Assembly: GCA_035235625.1 (NCBI GenBank)
Contig: CP141147.1
Span: forward strand, 12,141,001 to 12,205,000
DNA length: 64,000 bases
Direction of reading: 5' to 3'
Source: Saururus chinensis
Taxonomy: Eukaryota > Streptophyta > Magnoliopsida > Piperales > Saururaceae
Shown here: positions 48,435 to 58,590 of the stretch, piece after piece
How positions within the stretch are numbered: the first letter of the stretch is position 1
Layout of the letters: each line of letters begins with the position of its first letter
The notes under the pieces: model-generated
Database searches by the model: none
Told to the model about the DNA's origin: nothing
What the model saw: only the letters and a program-made list of their open reading frames with translations
Made by a program: the position numbers and the translations under genes

Positions 48435-51400
48435 TTATGAAAAGAAAATAATTAATGAATGACTAAATTCATATTGTAACCCTTTTTTTGTCCATAACTG
48501 GTAATCAAGTAACTTCCTTAGCTGGGGCACGTCCTCAGCAGTGAAGTCAAATGCATATCGATGTGACAAATACCACATGTATAAGCATACAAGAACACCA
48601 CAGTCATCACAGTTAACCTGTTTGGGGTGACCTACTACCTCCACTCTAACCATCGAAACTTATAGAGGATTAGAGGTATAAGGACTTGCAGCTTGCCAAC
48701 CACAGTGTCAAACTTTTCCAACTCTTTTCCTGAGTAAAGAGAGTCAAAAATCTGAATATCAGCTTCCCATATACGGAGCACCACCAAAATCCAATGATTG
48801 TTGCTGACATTGAGTGGGAAGTAATGATGTGAAAATTCTGAAAATGGTTTTCCTTTGACACTCAACAAGCTCTTCAAAGAGTCTGGGACTGATGTCCACA
48901 TGTCGGGCCATTCATCTAAATCTAGCAGCTTGCCATGCGCATTTGCAAGTTCCACCCACTTATCTATGCATCCTTGCATCACACACAAGCAATCTCTACA
49001 AACACATTATCGTAAATTAACTTTCATCCTGACAGTTATCCACTATCCTATTGACAGTTATCCACCGTCCTATTCATAGTTATACACTTCACAGTTCAGA
49101 GTTTAATATATTTAAAAAAATGATGACTTACCAGGAAATGCACTGAGTGGAATGTTTGGTCCCTCACCCATCGAGGCCTATTGTTGCGCAAGAGTGTGAC
49201 ATAAGCATCAATGTGCTATATAGAAACAAAAACACATTAGATTAATACATATTCCTTCCTTAGCTCTTACAAACGTATATTAAAATGATATAAATCAATA
49301 CACATACTTCATCTCCTAGCCATCTCCGAGGGTTTGTAAAACCCTTCAATAATGTTGGGGTTATTAGAGTACCCACAAGGTTTTGCATATCTTCTTATTA
49401 CAAATACCAACCCTCAAATCAAATACAATCCTAAGTGAATAGTATTAAATTTAAAAGGTCCCCATTTGGAATAATAACAAATGAACTCACTTTTTCGTAC
49501 CCTTTTCTAAAAACTTATTTAACTTGTCTTCCTCTATTGCCCCAAATGAAACCAGGTTAGTAAAATCTAGTTGGGCAGCCTCGCTTAGCATGAGTAATTT
49601 ATTGCTCTTCACCTTCTTCATGGTAGAGGTATCAACCTTTAGGGGTTTAGGGCATATATCCTTCTCAGTGGCCTTTCTTATTTTTCCCTTTTTTTTGTGG
49701 GTCTGTGTAGGGGGGTTTTCAATATTTACTCTTAGCCCTCACCCTTCCCGCTGGTGCAATTTCTAATTTACGCTGACTCAAAGGCTTATTGTCTTCTTCT
49801 TCGTCCTACATAGGAAGATAAGAAAACTATTAGTTCTTGTTCTATGCAAGTACCTTTAATAAACAAAAATTATCTGTACCTCAATGGCAACAATAGTCCC
49901 CACGAAACCCCCATCCCCTTCCTTCTCCTTTACATCTTCTCCCTTCTCCTCCTCCTTTTCCTCCTTTGCATCCTCCCCCTCCTCCTCATTCTCCTTCTCA
50001 GCCTTCTCTTCCTTATCAACCTCATCCTCCTTCTCCTTCTCAGCCTCCTTTGCATCCTCCAAGTTCTCTTCCTTCTCCTTCTCAGCCTCCTCCTCCTCTT
50101 CCTCTTCCTCCTCCTTCTCCTCCTGGTCTTCCTCATCCTTCTTATCCTCCATCTCCTCCTCTTTCTCTTCCTCATCCTTCTCCTCCTCCGTCTCCTCCTC
50201 TTTCTCTTCTTCCTCCTTCTTCTCCACCTCCATACCCTCATCTTTCTCTTCCTCCTCCTCCTTCTCTTCCTCCTTATCTTCCTCATCCTCATCCTCCTTC
50301 CCCTACTCCTCCTCCGCCTCCTTATCCTCCTCATCGTTCTCTCCCTCCTCCTCCTCCTCCTCCTCCTCCTCTTCCTCCTCTTCCTCATCATCATCCTCTT
50401 CCTCCTCCTCCTCTCCCTCATCCTCATCATCCACCTCTTCATCCTCCACATCCACCGCCTTTTTCACCTCAGCATCCATCTCTTTAACCACATTCTACAT
50501 AAACACAGCGAAGAAAAATTAGAATAGTTTTACAAGTTTTAAGTGTTCCAGTTTTACAGTTGTCCAGGTTTCCAGTTTTCAAGTTTTACACTGTACTTAC
50601 TTCATCAACATGCGACAAATCGCAATCCATTTGATAAGAAAATTTTTCTTCAACATCAGGCACCTACAGACACATCATTCCAGCTCATTTTAATTGAAAT
50701 ATAACAATTGACAATTTTGTAAAGAAAACTTAAACCTCATAGACTTTTTACCTTTTCCTTAGCTGCCTTGTTCATAACCTCTGACTCCAATCTATCTACT
50801 TTATTTTCAATCTTTCATAAGGAAGACAATATATTGAGCAATGTGGCATGCAAACCCTCATCCCCCACCCTATGTTTCCCCTTTCTATCCTCCTTCCAAT
50901 AGGAAGTCTCCCCAGCCACTCTGCTTTTCACTATAAAATTCTCATCTACATCTTCCTCTAAAGATTGAGCCACCTCTTGGGAATTCCATTCCCCAGTAGA
51001 GTCATCATCAAAGGTAGATTTACCATCTACATCCTCACCATCATAAGCTGTTTGAAGACTGACAAATGATGTAAATGTTACTCTCTCATTCGTCAAGAAG
51101 GACTTCAAACTTGCAGCTTCATGAATAAGTGCCTTGTACTCTTTGTCCTTAGTATCTACAGTTATAGCCTTTAAAACCTTTACCTACATATCAATACATA
51201 TCGCAAGGTAAATGTATCATGTATGTGTATAACATAAGTCATTCTAAACGAATGAAAAGTTAGTATATACCTTCCCACTAAAAACCACCTCCTCAAGATA
51301 ATCGAATTTGGGCTTCTTGTAAGATGCCCAGCTACATATAAGAGGAAAAGTACTCCTCATTTTGCTTGCACAGCAATCCCCCAGCAACGGAATCCTCTCT

Positions 51401-52177
51401 ATTGCCCACACCTAAAACATAACTCTCCATCAGTTAATTACTAAAATATTTTAACAAATTCAATAAATAAGTAAAACTAACTGTTACAACATACACAAAA
51501 CCATAAACATTATAATTTACATTGCCCATAGACCTCGCAGATTGCTCTAAACCCCACAATGTGTCCCAGTAGCAAAGGTTTCTCCAAGGATACTCATCAA
51601 AACCATCCAGGTCATCTACAAGCTGCAAGTATCTCATATCCACCTTATTGTTCTACCCTTTACCCACCAATAAACTTTCCAAGATAAGAACTACTGCCAA
51701 CTTTACAGCATCTTTGCCATTTTCACATACTGTAATCTTCTGGAATAACTCCTCCTTCCTTATTAATAACTTCGACCTCCCAAATATTGGCAATACGAGG
51801 CTGCCTTTCTTCGAGAATTTGGGCATTGATGGGAGAGGAGGGGTAGGGTCAGCAAATCTCAGGCTACTAACCATACAAAATTCCTTCGATGAAAGCTTTA
51901 TGCTCATCCTCTCATTCACTTGAAATAGGTAATCCGCCTTATGCCTCCTAAGGAGATGGTGGAAGGCTTAGGCAGGGAACATGTTTCGCATAACCTCACA
52001 TTCTATAAACTTACCGAAACATGTCCTCTCAAACAACTTCTTCTGCACTTTGTGCCTATCAAAGTGCTCTTTTAATTTACCAATATAATAATAACTTGAC
52101 TTGCATTCGGGATCCCCTTCATAAAGCTTATTCGGTAGTTTCCCCTTTTTCATTGTTTTTCCTGCAGCCTTTGACAT
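48435..52177 (-). pseudogene. DUF1985 / Ulp1-type (C48) cysteine protease gene of the MULE
   Basis: It starts MSKAAGKTMKKGKLPNKLYE at 52177, just after an intron-acceptor-like TTGTATAG. Frames at 51968-52177, 51653-51919 and 51434-51643 plus CSWASYKKPKF near 51320 form a DUF1985-type N-terminal region (MNERMSIKLSSKEF, LPIFGR, WDTLWGLEQSA). A long acidic Glu/Asp/Lys region follows (49870-50490). The protease lies at 48988-48435. NNHWILVVL carries the catalytic His, IFDSLYSG the Asp and QVNCDDCGVLVC the Gln and nucleophile Cys. The triad is complete, but a frameshift near 48640 (after KFRWLEWR) separates the Cys from the rest. Members of this family cleave SUMO-like conjugates; the role in MULEs is unknown. 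Confidence 0.85.
49870..50491 (-). repeat. acidic Glu-rich coding repeat of the protease gene
   Basis: TCC/TTC-rich on the plus strand, so the minus strand encodes about 170 residues of EEE, EKE, EDE and DEE with Lys. One stop near 50300 splits it. Low-complexity acidic spacers between DUF1985 and the protease are common in these genes. The plus-strand leucine/serine-rich frames (49844-50527) are shadows. Confidence 0.8.
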
Positions 52178-52299
52178 ATTTCCTATACAAATATGTTAGA
52201 TTAAAAATCAATGATAAGGGCATATAAAAATATTATATAATAAAGACATTAATATCTAAATAAGATAATGCTCAAATAAAATAAAGAGAATGCTTTTTA

Positions 52300-52670
52300 T
52301 TATCCAGTGTTCCAATTTTATAGTTTTATAGTTTTTTCGTTTTACAGTTATCCGGTTTTATAGTTTCCCAATTATTGCGTTTGTTACTTTCCCACTTATC
52401 CACATATATTATGTCAAATAACCAAAAAATTTAATTTCAATTTACTTTAATTTCAATTTTACTTAATTTTATTTAACCACGTATATTTAATTTTAATTTC
52501 TAATTTTATAGTTTTCCAATTATTGCGTTTCTTACTTTTCCACTTATCCACATATATTATGTCAAATAACCACAAAATTTAATTTCAATTCTACTTAATT
52601 TTATTTAATTACGTATATTTAATTTAAATTTACAATTTTCCACTTTTGTAGTTATTCAGTTCGTAGTTTT
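52300..52670. repeat. TTTTCCAGTT array and 148-bp tandem duplication, right arm
   Basis: TTATAGTT, TTACAGTTATCC and TTTCCCAATTATTGCG words alternate. The stretch starting TAGTTTCCCAATTATTGCG (52361) recurs from 52509 and runs in parallel through CCACATATATTATGTCAAAT and ACGTATATTTAATTT. Confidence 0.8.
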
Positions 52671-53589
52671 ATAGTAACATTTAACATAATTTCTTCAAGC
52701 GGTCAATTTGAGACTAATTGATGCTTACTCATAACAAAAATACAAAATTTAATCATTATGTACTAATCATAGCAAGCAATTTGTAACTAATTAATGCTTG
52801 ATTTGCAATAAAATCCAAATTTTAGTTTTTATTTAACAATCACAATAATATGGAAAATACAGTCAAAATCCAAATAAGACCAACTGAGGAAATTTCTTAA
52901 CCAATTATGTATGGGAAATGTAGGAAAAATCCAATGACTAAAATTATAAAACATAGCAAATTTATAAAAAATATCATACATTCAGATGACCGCAAGGCCG
53001 AGATATCGCAGTGCAAGTGAGGGCAAGGCCGAGATGAGGGCAGTGAGCACTACAACAAAATTGGGTATTAGTGACGCTTATCTAAGCATCGCAATAAAAT
53101 GCGTCGCTACAAAGTGGTAATAACGACATATCAAAAAACGTAGCAAAAAAAACCAATATTAGTGACACATAATTTTAAGCGTCGATAATGGTAGCCTATT
53201 AGCAACGCATAAGTACAAACGTCGCTAATACCTAACCTTTTAGCGATGCTTAAGTTCATGCGTCGCTAATACTTAGGTTATTAGCGACGCTTGCATAAGT
53301 GTCACTAAAAGATATATCTATTAATTTTTTTTAAAAAATTTCAAAACTATTAACGACGAATTTTTTCAAATGTCGCTAATAGTTTCAACAATAGCGACGT
53401 TTATAAATAAGCGTCGCTAATATTTATCAATTTTAAATAAAAAATTAAAAATTATGAACTAATGGTGACGCATAGGTATACTGATAGTAGTAGCAACGTA
53501 TGTAACTATCATCGCTATTACCCTTGGTAATAGTGACGCATAGTTACATGTGTCGCTAATACCTATTTTTTAAATAAAAAATTTAATGA

Positions 53590-54732
53590 CAAAGAGAGAG
53601 GGGGAGGGAGGGGAGAGAGGGAGGATGGGAGAGAGTGAGAGAAAGAGAGAGGGGAGGGAGGAGAGAGAGAGGGAGGAGGGGAGAGAGTAAGAGAGAAAGA
53701 GAGAGGGGAGAGAGGAGAGGGAGGGATGAGAGAGAGGGGAGGGAGGAGAGAGAGGGGAGGGAGGAGAGAGAGGGGAGGGAGGAGAGAGAGGAGAGAGAGA
53801 GGGGAGGGAGGAGAGAGAGGAGAGAGAGGGGAGGGAGGAGAGAGAGAGGGGAGGGAGGAAAGAGAGGAGAGAGAGAGGGGAGGGAGGAGAGAGAGAGAGA
53901 GAGAGGGGAGGGAGGAGAGAGAGAGAGAGAGAGAGAGGGGAGGGAGGAAAGAGAGGAGAGAGAGGGGAGGGAGGAAAGAGAGGGGGAGGAGAGAGAAGGG
54001 AGAGAGAGTGTAGAGGGAGGGAGGAGAGAGAGAGAGGAGAGAGGAGAGAGGAGAGAGGAGGGGAGATCTTAAGAGTGAGAGAGAAAGAGAGAGGGGAGGG
54101 AGGAGAGAGAGAGAGAGAGAGGAAGGGAGAAGAGAGAGAGAGGAGGGAGGAGAGAGAAAGAGGAAAGAGAGAGAGAGGAGGGAGTGTAGAGGGAGGGAGA
54201 TAGGGAGAGAGAGAGGGGAGGAGAGAGAGAGAGAGAGGAGAGGGGAGGGAGAGAGAGGAGTGGAGAGAGAGAGGGAGGAGGGGAGGGAGTGAGAGAGAAA
54301 GAGAGAGGGGAGGGAGGAGAGAGAGAGAGGATAGTGAAGAGAGAGGGAGGAGAGAGAGAGGGAGGAGAGGGAGAAAAAATTATTTAAAAAAAAATAAGCA
54401 GTAGCGACGCATAGCGATATGCGTGGCTACTGACTAAGGGCAATTGCGACGCATATTTCTAAGCGTCATGATTACCCTTGGTAGTAGCGACGCGTAGGAA
54501 TGCGTTGCTACTACCTATGTTTTCAATAAAAAAAATTAAATGAAAAAGAGAGGGGGGGAGGGAGAGAGAGGAGAGAGAGAGGAGGGAGGATAGAGAGAGA
54601 ATGGAGAGAGAGGAGGAGAGAGAGAGGGAGGGAGGGAGGGATAGAGGAGAGAGTGAGAGAGAGGAGGTGGAGAGGGATGATAGAGAGGAGGGTGGGAGAG
54701 AGAGAGAGGGAGGGAGGAGAGAGAGGAGTAAA
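53590..54732. repeat. GA tracts of CACTA D (about 785 and 190 bp)
   Basis: Nearly pure purine on the plus strand at 53590-54375 and 54546-54732. The first is among the longest in the window and contains local GGGAGGGAGGAGAGAGA repeats of about 20-26 bp. Frames of Arg/Glu/Gly repeats (e.g. 53635-54072) are artefacts. Confidence 0.88.
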
Positions 54733-55009
54733 AATATAAAAAAAACCATTTTAGCGATGGTTGTCCATAGCGTCACTAAATAGTTTTCTTATAATTTTTA
54801 GCGACGCTCTACAACAGTGTCGCTAATAAATGTTCAGTAGCAACATATACAATAATATGTCGCTACGGAGGATATTTTAGCTATGCTCGTAGAGAGCGTC
54901 ACTAATATAAGCTCGGTAGTGACGTATAAAGTGATACGTCGCTGCTGAGGGCATAATAGTCACACTCTTTGAGAGCGTCGCTAAATAGTTTTATTTTAAA
55001 AAAAATTCA

Positions 55010-55495
55010 TTTCCGCGGGTGAAATTTTGCCTGCGCCTTATATCTACCCTCCCTCCGCCTCCCTGGTATATGCCCTTGCCGACTCGCCGCCAGACACCTT
55101 GCTGCACCGCAGCCCAGCTTCCGACTGCCCCGCCGCCCGGAATCAGGCTGCCCCTCCCTCCCGCTCACCCTTGCCCCCCCCCCCCCCAACTTCGCTCTCC
55201 CTCCTTGTCCTCCCCCTCCCCTCTCCCTCCCGCTCCCCCAACTACCCCGCTCCCTCCCCCTCTCTCCCCATCTCCCCCCTCTCTCCCCGGCTTCCCCTCC
55301 CTCCTAGTCCCCCACTCTCTCTCCCCGGCTCCCCCTCCCTCTCCCCAGTTCCCCCCTCCACCTCCCCAGCTCCCCCTCCCTCCCAGTCCCCCCCTCTCTC
55401 TCCCCGGCTCCTCCCTCCCTCCCGGTCCCCCCTCCCTCTCCCCAATTCCCCCTCCCTCTCCCTAGCTCCCCGCTTCCCTCCCCCCGGCTCCCTGA
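55010..55495. other. GC-rich block of CACTA D with junction motif
   Basis: Begins TTTCCGCGGGTGAAATTTTG then GCGCCTTATATCTACCC, a possible TATA region. CCCTCC/CCGGCTCCCC repeats of roughly 60 bp follow, and a 14-base C run at 55174-55187. Overlapping Pro/Ser-rich frames (148 and 158 codons) arise from the repeat; I do not call a gene. Confidence 0.55.
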
Positions 55496-56650
55496 TGCAC
55501 TGAAATAATGTTTAATTAAATGTTCTCACATTTTAAATTGCAATCAAATTTTGTGTTAATTTATTGTTTATTTGGGCTATTTATATTTTGAATAGGTTAG
55601 TTGGACCTTAATTGACTTTACATGTCTAAACAGGCTTCAACAGGATCCAACTAGAAGAGGAAGTGAAGCTCAACTACCCAAATCTATTTAAAAATTAAGA
55701 ATGGGTTCTTAATGGTCTAAACATGCATGGAATGGTCTAACACAACCTTGTAGACCCGTTGGATTTGAGATTTGCATTAAGAGAACTAATTTAGGAAAGA
55801 AGCTAATTTAGACAGATTGACACAGCCTTAGTATTTCAACCAGATCTTTCTAGATATATAATTCGGATTGATACTATTTGGGTGGCCTTGGAAAAAAACT
55901 TCCTTGGCTACATTTGTTATTTCAGGAAGCAATTCTAAATTCCGAAGATTTATAGGTCGAATCTGGCATGCAAATGGACAACTAGTAAACTAACCCGAGG
56001 CTAGCACATAGATAATATTTTCATTGGTTATGATTGATACACATAAGAAAAGACAATGAGGCTGATTGGATAACTAAAGGAAGATTCAAAGATACTTATT
56101 TTCTAAATAAATTATTGATTTATTTGATTGATTTAGTATCTAATCATTGCCAAAGAAGCAACTAATCAGGCAATCAATCAGGATGCAATCCAGAGATATG
56201 ATTTTACTTTCCCCTTTGAAGCAACCTCTTCTGCTTCTATAAATAGAGGGGTGGACATAATAGAGAGAGAATCCCCTCCTCTTTGAAGCTCTCCTCCCCT
56301 ATTTTCTTCTTTCATTTTGTATTTTTGTTTTTAGTTTTATTATAATGGCTTTCTAAGCTCTAAAGCTAAGGCTAGAGGTGATTTGTAACAATCTAATGTA
56401 GTTTAATTCATGTTTCATCAATGGCTTCAAGTAAGTATTGTTTATTTGAAGTGATGTTTATTTAATATTGTTCTTCTTCTTGTTTTTTTTGATTTGGATA
56501 CATAAGATGCTTGAAGGCTCTCGTTTTTTATCTTTTGTGATTTGGATACATAGAAATCTTGAAGAGACAATTGTTTTTATTATTCATCTATCCAAAGCAT
56601 TTTCTATCTTTCTTTTTCTTTTAATGTTCATATCTTTCGGTTATTTATGC
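55496..56650 (+). mobile_element. probable solo LTR or LTR fragment inside CACTA D
   Basis: Composition changes abruptly after CGGCTCCCTGATGCACTG. The 1.15-kb AT-rich stretch has a good TATA box (TTCTATAAATAGAGGGG near 56237), followed by a pyrimidine-rich leader, about 740 bp in, as in the LTRs of this window. GATTTGGATACATA occurs twice (near 56492 and 56541). Precise ends and TSD were not found. Confidence 0.45.
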
Positions 56651-56730
56651 GTTGCTAATAGTCATTAGTGACATTTACAAGACTACTGGCGTCGTATAAA
56701 TGCGTCACTAATAGTCCTTTTGCTGTAGTG

Positions 56731-57168
56731 GAGTGCAAGGGAAAGATGGCCGAGGCCGAGATGAGGGCAGTGAGAGTGGTGAGGGTGAGGGCGAAGGCAA
56801 GATGGCCGACGGCGAGATGAGGGCAGTAAGGGTGCTGAAGGTGAGGGGGAACTGACGGCTCCGGAAGGGAATGAGGCCAAGAAGACTAAAAGCTCTTTGG
56901 CGAGGGCAAATTGAACGGACAAATGAAGTCGGAAATGGCAAATATAATACTCTCTGGGAGGTGAAGGTGGCAAGGGAGATGAATAGTCATGACCAAGCGG
57001 GAATAGACACCGAGAAGCGAGAAGAGTACTTTGGGGAGGGTATTTCAGTCAAAAGCGCTCCTACGTGTACAAGTTCTCACGTGAGCAAGTCTACTTTGGT
57101 AAAAAGTAGAAACTTGCTCGCATTTTGGTTATTTGACCAAAGTAGACTCCTACTTTGGTCAATTCCTC
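56731..57168. repeat. outer part of the MULE right arm and right TIR
   Basis: Resumes the GAGATGAGGGCAGTGAG repeats interrupted by CACTA D, then a gene-free stretch and the TIR (57012-57168) ending CAATTCCTC. TSD TTTATAATA follows at 57169-57177. Confidence 0.9.
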
Positions 57169-57177
57169 TTTATAATA

Positions 57178-57405
57178 AAAAAGAGAGAGTGAAGAGAGAG
57201 AAGTGAGGAAGAGAGAGTGCATATAGAGAGAGTGGAGAGGAGAGAAAGCAGAGGAGATAGAGTGAGGAGAGGGAGAGAGAGATAGAAAGACATGTGAGAG
57301 AGGGTGAGGAGAGAGAGATAGTGAGAAAGACATGAGAGATAGAGTGAGGAGGGAGAGAGTGAAGAGAGAGAGAGAGAGAGTGAAGAGAGAGAGAGAAGAG
57401 AGAGT
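57178..57405. repeat. GA tract, continuation of CACTA C
   Basis: Purine-rich on the plus strand directly after the right TSD of the MULE, fitting the module order of the family. It ends at the start of CACTA E. Confidence 0.7.
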
Positions 57406-57869
57406 CACTACAACAAATTGCAATATTAGCGATGCTTGTAAGCGTTGCTAATGTGTATTAGTGATAGTTTAAAACAGTCGCTAAATGCATCAATAAAATT
57501 GCAGTCGCTACTACTTATGTCGCTAATAGTCTAACATTGGCAATGTTTAGATAAGCGTCACTAAAGATTATATTTTTTGCGTTGCATAATTATGTGTTGC
57601 TAATACGTAAATATTAGCGACACTTATAATTAAGCATCGCTAATAGTTATGTATTAGCGATGCTTGTGTATGTGTCGCAAATAGTAATGAAAAAATAGTT
57701 TATATCGACGCTTGTATGAAGTGTCGCTAATGAAAAAATAGAATAAAAAATTAATTTTCTATTAGCAACGCTTTTTAAAACATCGCTAATATGTAAAAAT
57801 AATATAGAAAGTCTTTAGTGACGCTTTCCAAAAGTGTTGCTAATGACTTCAAAAATTATAAAAAAATAG

Positions 57870-58590
57870 CCCACCGGTGGAGGGAGGGCGCCGTCGGGGG
57901 ATACTAAGGTTTTGGTGGGGGGTAGGGTGGATGTGGTGCAAGAATCCAATGGGAAGCCGGATTCCGGCCCCAAGAGCCCCCTCATCCGGTGTGTTGACTG
58001 GAGTGGGGGGAGCGCCGGGGAGAGGGGGTGGAGGGGGAGCCAGATTCCGGCCCCGCAGTCTCTTCCTTTAGTCCGTCGACCGGAGGAGGGGGAAACCGAG
58101 AGTGGGGGGGGGGATGAAAATAGAGTGGGGGAGGGAGAGCACGGGGGAGAGAGGGGGGGGGAAAGGGGTGGAGGGGGGAGTCGGATTCTGGCCCATAGAG
58201 CCCCTTCCTCCAGTCTGTTGACTGGAATAGGGGGAAACCAAGAGCAGGGGGAGAAAACAGGGAGGTGGAGCACTAGGGAGAAAGGGGTGGAGGGGTGAGC
58301 CGGAATCCGGCAAGGGAGCCTGAATCTGCCCCCCAAAGCCACCTATCGGGGAGAGCTGAGAGCTGGAGGGAGGAGGGGAAAGAGAGCGGAGGGGAGGAAC
58401 CGGGGAGCCGTTGCTGGGGAGGAGAAGGTCGTCGCGGGTAGTCCATCAGCAGGGGAGGAAGACGTACATTGGGAGAGGGGTTAAAAAGATAAGCACATGT
58501 GAAATTCGCGAGGGCGTGAAATTTCTCTGCAAGAGCGAATTTTACCCGCGCCTTTTTTTGCGAGGCTGCCAGCCGAAACGTTGCAAGAAT
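57870..58590. repeat. GC-rich block of CACTA E with tandem units of 85-140 bp
   Basis: GATTCCGGCCCC-type words start near 57958, 58043 and 58181. Each is followed by a GTCTGTTGACTGGA-like phrase and GGGGGAAACC..GAGAG, so at least three degenerate units are present. The far end (58497-58570) reads GTGAAATTCGCGAGGGCG..TTTTACCCGCGCC, the reverse of the junction motif in D. Confidence 0.65.

Larger units (their letters stand above)
53048..56730 (+). mobile_element. CACTA transposon D, non-autonomous, nested in the MULE arm, TSD GAG
   Basis: Starts CACTACAACAAAATTGGG (53048) and ends CCTTTTGCTGTAGTG (56730). GAG flanks both sides (53045-53047, 56731-56733). It sits in the CTCATCTCGGCC repeat of the MULE right arm. 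Layout: hairpins (53060-53560), long GA tracts, hairpins (54395-54990), GC-rich block (about 55010-55495), an unrelated LTR-like insert (to about 56650), and a short end with hairpin remains. No transposase. Confidence 0.9.
42078..57168 (-). mobile_element. 15.1-kb Mutator-like element with transposase and Ulp1-type protease genes
   Basis: Ends GAGGAATTGACCAAAGTA (left) and its inverted copy (right) form a TIR that stays nearly identical for about 145 bp. Looser similarity extends over about 1.2-kb arms. The 9-bp duplications are perfect. It encodes on the minus strand a MURA-type transposase (about 47236-44190) and, upstream of it, a DUF1985/Ulp1 cysteine-protease gene (52177-48435). MULEs carrying Ulp1-like genes are known in plants (Kaonashi-type in Arabidopsis and similar elements elsewhere). 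Without the nested CACTA D it is about 11.4 kb. Both genes are broken, yet the TIRs differ by only a few bases, so the copy was probably moved in trans or is only moderately old. Confidence 0.93.

Noticed and set aside
49844..50527. Plus-strand Leu-, Ser- and Pro-rich frames of 173-227 codons
   Set aside because: They are antisense shadows of the acidic Glu-rich part of the protease gene on the minus strand.
55019..55503. Proline/serine-rich protein in CACTA D
   Set aside because: The sequence is a degenerate CCCTCC/CCGGCTCC repeat, open in several frames at once.
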